Source: Planctomycetota bacterium (lineage in GTDB: Bacteria > Planctomycetota > B143-G9). Taken from it: 7,524 nucleotides of DNA. The notes beneath the pieces are model-generated. The model was not told the DNA's origin. It saw only the letters and a list, made by a program, of their open reading frames with translations, and did not search any database. The DNA lies in contig QNBY01000045.1 in NCBI GenBank assembly GCA_003644275.1, positions 1 to 7,524 of the forward strand, read 5' to 3'. This document shows positions 5,081 through 7,524 of this stretch, piece by piece (position 1 is the stretch's first letter; each line of letters starts with the position of its first letter). Made by a program: the position numbers and the translations under genes.

Positions 5081-7524
5081 ATGCTCCCCAAACTCGTCGT
5101 AATCGACGGGCACGCCATTCTCTTCCGGTCGTTCTACGCCATACGCGGCCTCACCGGGCCGGACGGCACGCCTACGAACGCGGTGTACGGCTTCGTGAAG
5201 ACGCTCCACAAGGTCATCGAGAAGCTGAGGCCGCAATACCTCGTGGTCTGCCTGGACGCCGGACACGAGACGTTCCGCAACGAGGAGGCGGAGGACTACA
5301 AGGCCAACAGGAAGCCCGCGCCGGAGGAGCTCAAGGCGCAGGTGAAGCCGCTGCTCGAAGTGCTCGAGGCCATGAACATACCGTGCTTCATGAAGGAGGG
5401 CTTCGAGGCGGACGACATAATCGCCACGGTGGTCCACCGGGCGCTGGAGGAAGGGCTCGACGTGGTCATAGTCAGCCGCGACAAGGACTTCTACCAGCTT
5501 CTCTCCGACCGCGTGGCGATGTACGACGACAAGAACGACCGCTTCATCACCCCCGAGACGCTGAAAGAGGAGAAGGGCATAACGCCTGAGCAGGTGCCGG
5601 ACTGGCTCGGCCTGATGGGCGACTCCAGCGACAACATACCGGGCGTGCCGGGCGTGGGAGAGAAGACGGCGCTGAAACTTCTGGCGGAGTACGGCTCGCT
5701 CGAGGCCGTGCTGGACGCCGCGGACGAGATAGCGAAGAAGAAGCGCAAGGTGGGGGCGAACCTGAAGGCCCACCGCGAAGACGCCCTGCGCTCGCGGATG
5801 CTCGCCACCATAGAGCCGAGGACGGGCGTCGAGGTGGACCTGGAGAAGCTTCGGCTGGGCGAGCCCGACCGGGCGGCGCTGGCGGAAGTGTACCGGAAGC
5901 TCGGCTTCTCGTCGCTGCTCGGCGGGCTGTTCGAGCACGGGCCGGCCCGGCCCGCGGGCGTGAAGTGGCGCATCATAAGGGACGAGAAGGCGCTCCGGGA
6001 GGTCGCGCGGGAGATAGAGGAGGCGGGCGCGGCGGCGTTCGACACCGAGACGACGTCCTTCGCCTACCATTCCGGGAAGCTGCTGGGGATATCGCTCGCC
6101 TGGAAGGAGGGCGAGGGGGTGTACGTGCCGGTGGCGGATTCCTACCCGGACGGCGGGGAGGAGATGCTCGCGCTCGAGCGCATAAGGGAGATACTCGGCC
6201 CGCTGTTCGCCTCGCCGCGGGTGGTGAAGGCGGCGCACAACCTGAAGTTCGACATGAGCTTCCTCAAGGCCGCCGGTTTCGAGGTGGAGCCGCCCTTCGA
6301 GGACACCCTCATAGCCGCGTGGCTGCTCGATCCCGAGCGCCGCTGGCTGAAGCTGGACGCCCTGGCGCTGGACCTGCTCGGCGTCTCCAAGATACCGATA
6401 ACGGACCTCATCGGGAAGGGCAAACAGCAGAAGCCGATGGAGGAGGTGCCGCTCGACAGGCTGGCGGAATACTCGGCCGAGGACGCGGCGGTCACGCTGG
6501 CACTCTGGAGGAAGCTGAAGCCGCGCCTGGAGGACGAGGGGCTCGACGGACCGTACAGGGAGCTCGAGATACCGCTGGTGCCGGTCATCTCCGACATGGA
6601 GCTGAGGGGGATAAAGCTCGAGAAATCGCGGCTGGAGAAGCTCGCGGAGGGCATACGGGCGGAGCTGGCGGAGCTGGAGAGGAAGATATACGAGGCGGCC
6701 GGGCGGGAGTTCAACGTGAACTCCACCTACCAGCTCGCCGAGGTGCTGTACGACGAGCTGAAGCTGCCCGCGCCGAAGTCGCGCACGACGGACGCGGCGC
6801 ACCTGAAGAAGCTGAAGGACAAGCACCCCCTGCCCGGCCTCGTGCTGCGCTACCGGCTGTTGCAGAAGCTGAACTCGACCTACGTCGAGGCGCTGCCGCA
6901 GTACGTGGACCCGGTGACGGGGGCGATACATTCCTCGTTCAACCAGACGGGGACGGCCACGGGGCGGCTGTCGTCCAACCGGCCGAACCTGCAGAACATA
7001 CCCGCGCGGAACGACGAGGCCAAGGAGATAAGGTCGGCGTTCGTGGCGCGCGAGGGGTTCGTGTTCGTGAGCGCGGACTACTCGCAGGTGGAGCTGAGGA
7101 TGCTCGCGCACCTGAGCAGGGATCCCGGCCTCACGGAGGCGTTCCGGGAGGGCGAGGACATACACGCCACGGTGGCGCGCCAGATATTCGAGACGGAGGG
7201 GGGAGAGGTGACGCCCTCCATGCGCGCGGCGGCGAAGGCGGTGAACTTCGGGCTCATATACGGCCAGGGGCCGTTCGGGCTCGCCAACTTCCTGGGCATA
7301 TCGCGCACGCAGGCGCGGGAGTTCATACAGAGGTACTTCGAGCGCTTCCCGAAGGTGGAGGAGTTCCGGCGGCGGGTGATAGAGGAGGCCAGGGAGAAGG
7401 GCCACGTCGAGACGATAGGTGGGGGCAGGCTGCCGGTTCCGCAGGTAAGGTCGTCGAACGCGGCGGAGCGCGCGCACGGCGAGGGGCTGGCCATCAACAC
7501 GGTGGTGCAGGGTTCGGCCGCGGA
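5081..7524 (+). CDS. polA: DNA polymerase I, partial (3' end beyond the window)
   Basis: The 814 visible residues cover most of a normal Pol I (about 900 residues), which fills gaps and removes primers in replication and repair. The 5'-nuclease domain shows Asp9, the acidic cluster Glu109/Asp111/Asp112, Asp134 and Asp136 (RDKD), and a helix-hairpin-helix near 186-200. The 3'-5' proofreading domain keeps all carboxylates: Asp321 and Glu323 (DTET), Asp391 (NLKFD) and Asp468 (YSAED), so proofreading should be active. In the polymerase domain, motif A is DYSQVELR at 666-673, with Val where Ile is usual. Motif B has Arg715, Lys719, Phe723 and Tyr727; Phe at this position is the usual dideoxynucleotide-excluding type. 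Motif C and the stop lie outside the window. The ATG is preceded by GAGGA and gives the standard N-terminus. The frame is open back to a GTG at 4988, but that start has no spaced ribosome binding site. ATA is the main Ile codon. Confidence 0.97.
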   Translation, partial: MLPKLVVIDGHAILFRSFYAIRGLTGPDGTPTNAVYGFVKTLHKVIEKLRPQYLVVCLDAGHETFRNEEAEDYKANRKPAPEELKAQVKPLLEVLEAMNIPCFMKEGFEADDIIATVVHRALEEGLDVVIVSRDKDFYQLLSDRVAMYDDKNDRFITPETLKEEKGITPEQVPDWLGLMGDSSDNIPGVPGVGEKTALKLLAEYGSLEAVLDAADEIAKKKRKVGANLKAHREDALRSRMLATIEPRTGVEVDLEKLRLGEPDRAALAEVYRKLGFSSLLGGLFEHGPARPAGVKWRIIRDEKALREVAREIEEAGAAAFDTETTSFAYHSGKLLGISLAWKEGEGVYVPVADSYPDGGEEMLALERIREILGPLFASPRVVKAAHNLKFDMSFLKAAGFEVEPPFEDTLIAAWLLDPERRWLKLDALALDLLGVSKIPITDLIGKGKQQKPMEEVPLDRLAEYSAEDAAVTLALWRKLKPRLEDEGLDGPYRELEIPLVPVISDMELRGIKLEKSRLEKLAEGIRAELAELERKIYEAAGREFNVNSTYQLAEVLYDELKLPAPKSRTTDAAHLKKLKDKHPLPGLVLRYRLLQKLNSTYVEALPQYVDPVTGAIHSSFNQTGTATGRLSSNRPNLQNIPARNDEAKEIRSAFVAREGFVFVSADYSQVELRMLAHLSRDPGLTEAFREGEDIHATVARQIFETEGGEVTPSMRAAAKAVNFGLIYGQGPFGLANFLGISRTQAREFIQRYFERFPKVEEFRRRVIEEAREKGHVETIGGGRLPVPQVRSSNAAERAHGEGLAINTVVQGSAA

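Noticed and set aside
4883..7477. Very long open frame of 864 codons on the minus strand opposite polA
   Set aside because: It is the mirror of polA in GC-rich DNA. The translated protein is Arg-, Leu-, Val- and Pro-rich with no recognisable domain, and it would run through the divergent promoter region, whereas the plus strand encodes every Pol I motif.
1..7524. Similar ends of the window (CGGCCGCGG at start and near the end)
   Set aside because: Short GC-rich words recur often in this DNA, and the right-hand copy is inside conserved polA codons (Gly-Ser-Ala-Ala), so this is not a terminal repeat.

Overview
The window comes from a GC-rich bacterial chromosome, probably a Gram-negative or uncultured lineage. 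It encodes a secreted protein with an N-terminal signal peptide, two membrane-anchored proteins, and an ordinary bacterial DNA polymerase I. Nothing seen fixes the phylum. AUA is an unusually common isoleucine codon for such GC-rich DNA, which may help place the lineage. I see no insertion sequence, CRISPR array, tRNA, rRNA or phage gene.

Layout. On the left, a plus-strand gene (131-1072) encodes an exported helical protein of unknown function. It converges, with a 21-nt gap, on a minus-strand block that reads from about 4886 down to 1094. In transcription order this block holds a strong sigma70-type promoter, a 386-aa membrane-anchored coiled-coil protein with a C-terminal BRCT-like domain (4793-3633), a 387-aa protein of the same architecture (3593-2430), and an intrinsic terminator (2407-2376). 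It then continues with a short YkgJ-type cysteine-cluster protein starting at TTG (2358-1954) and a HAD-superfamily phosphatase (1957-1094). The last two genes share an ATGA overlap. On the right, a near-consensus promoter (4942-4970) reads the other way into polA (5081 to the window end). polA is cut by the window edge but intact as far as it can be seen.

Most notable content. The two tandem proteins share one layout: an N-terminal transmembrane helix, about 150-170 residues of coiled coil, a beta-rich module of roughly 80 residues, and a BRCT-like domain resembling the C-terminus of NAD-dependent DNA ligase. In bacteria BRCT domains are best known from LigA, so a duplicated, membrane-tethered BRCT pair transcribed divergently from DNA polymerase I is unexpected. 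It could be a membrane-associated DNA or scaffold system, but that function is inference. The 287-bp region between the two operons holds both promoters and an 8-bp inverted repeat (11 of 12 with flanks) that could be an operator.

The YkgJ-HAD pair looks like a separate translationally coupled unit. It lies just behind a terminator whose T-tract ends five bases before the YkgJ ribosome binding site, so it depends either on read-through or on a promoter I could not find. All calls rest on reading the sequence; no database search was possible.
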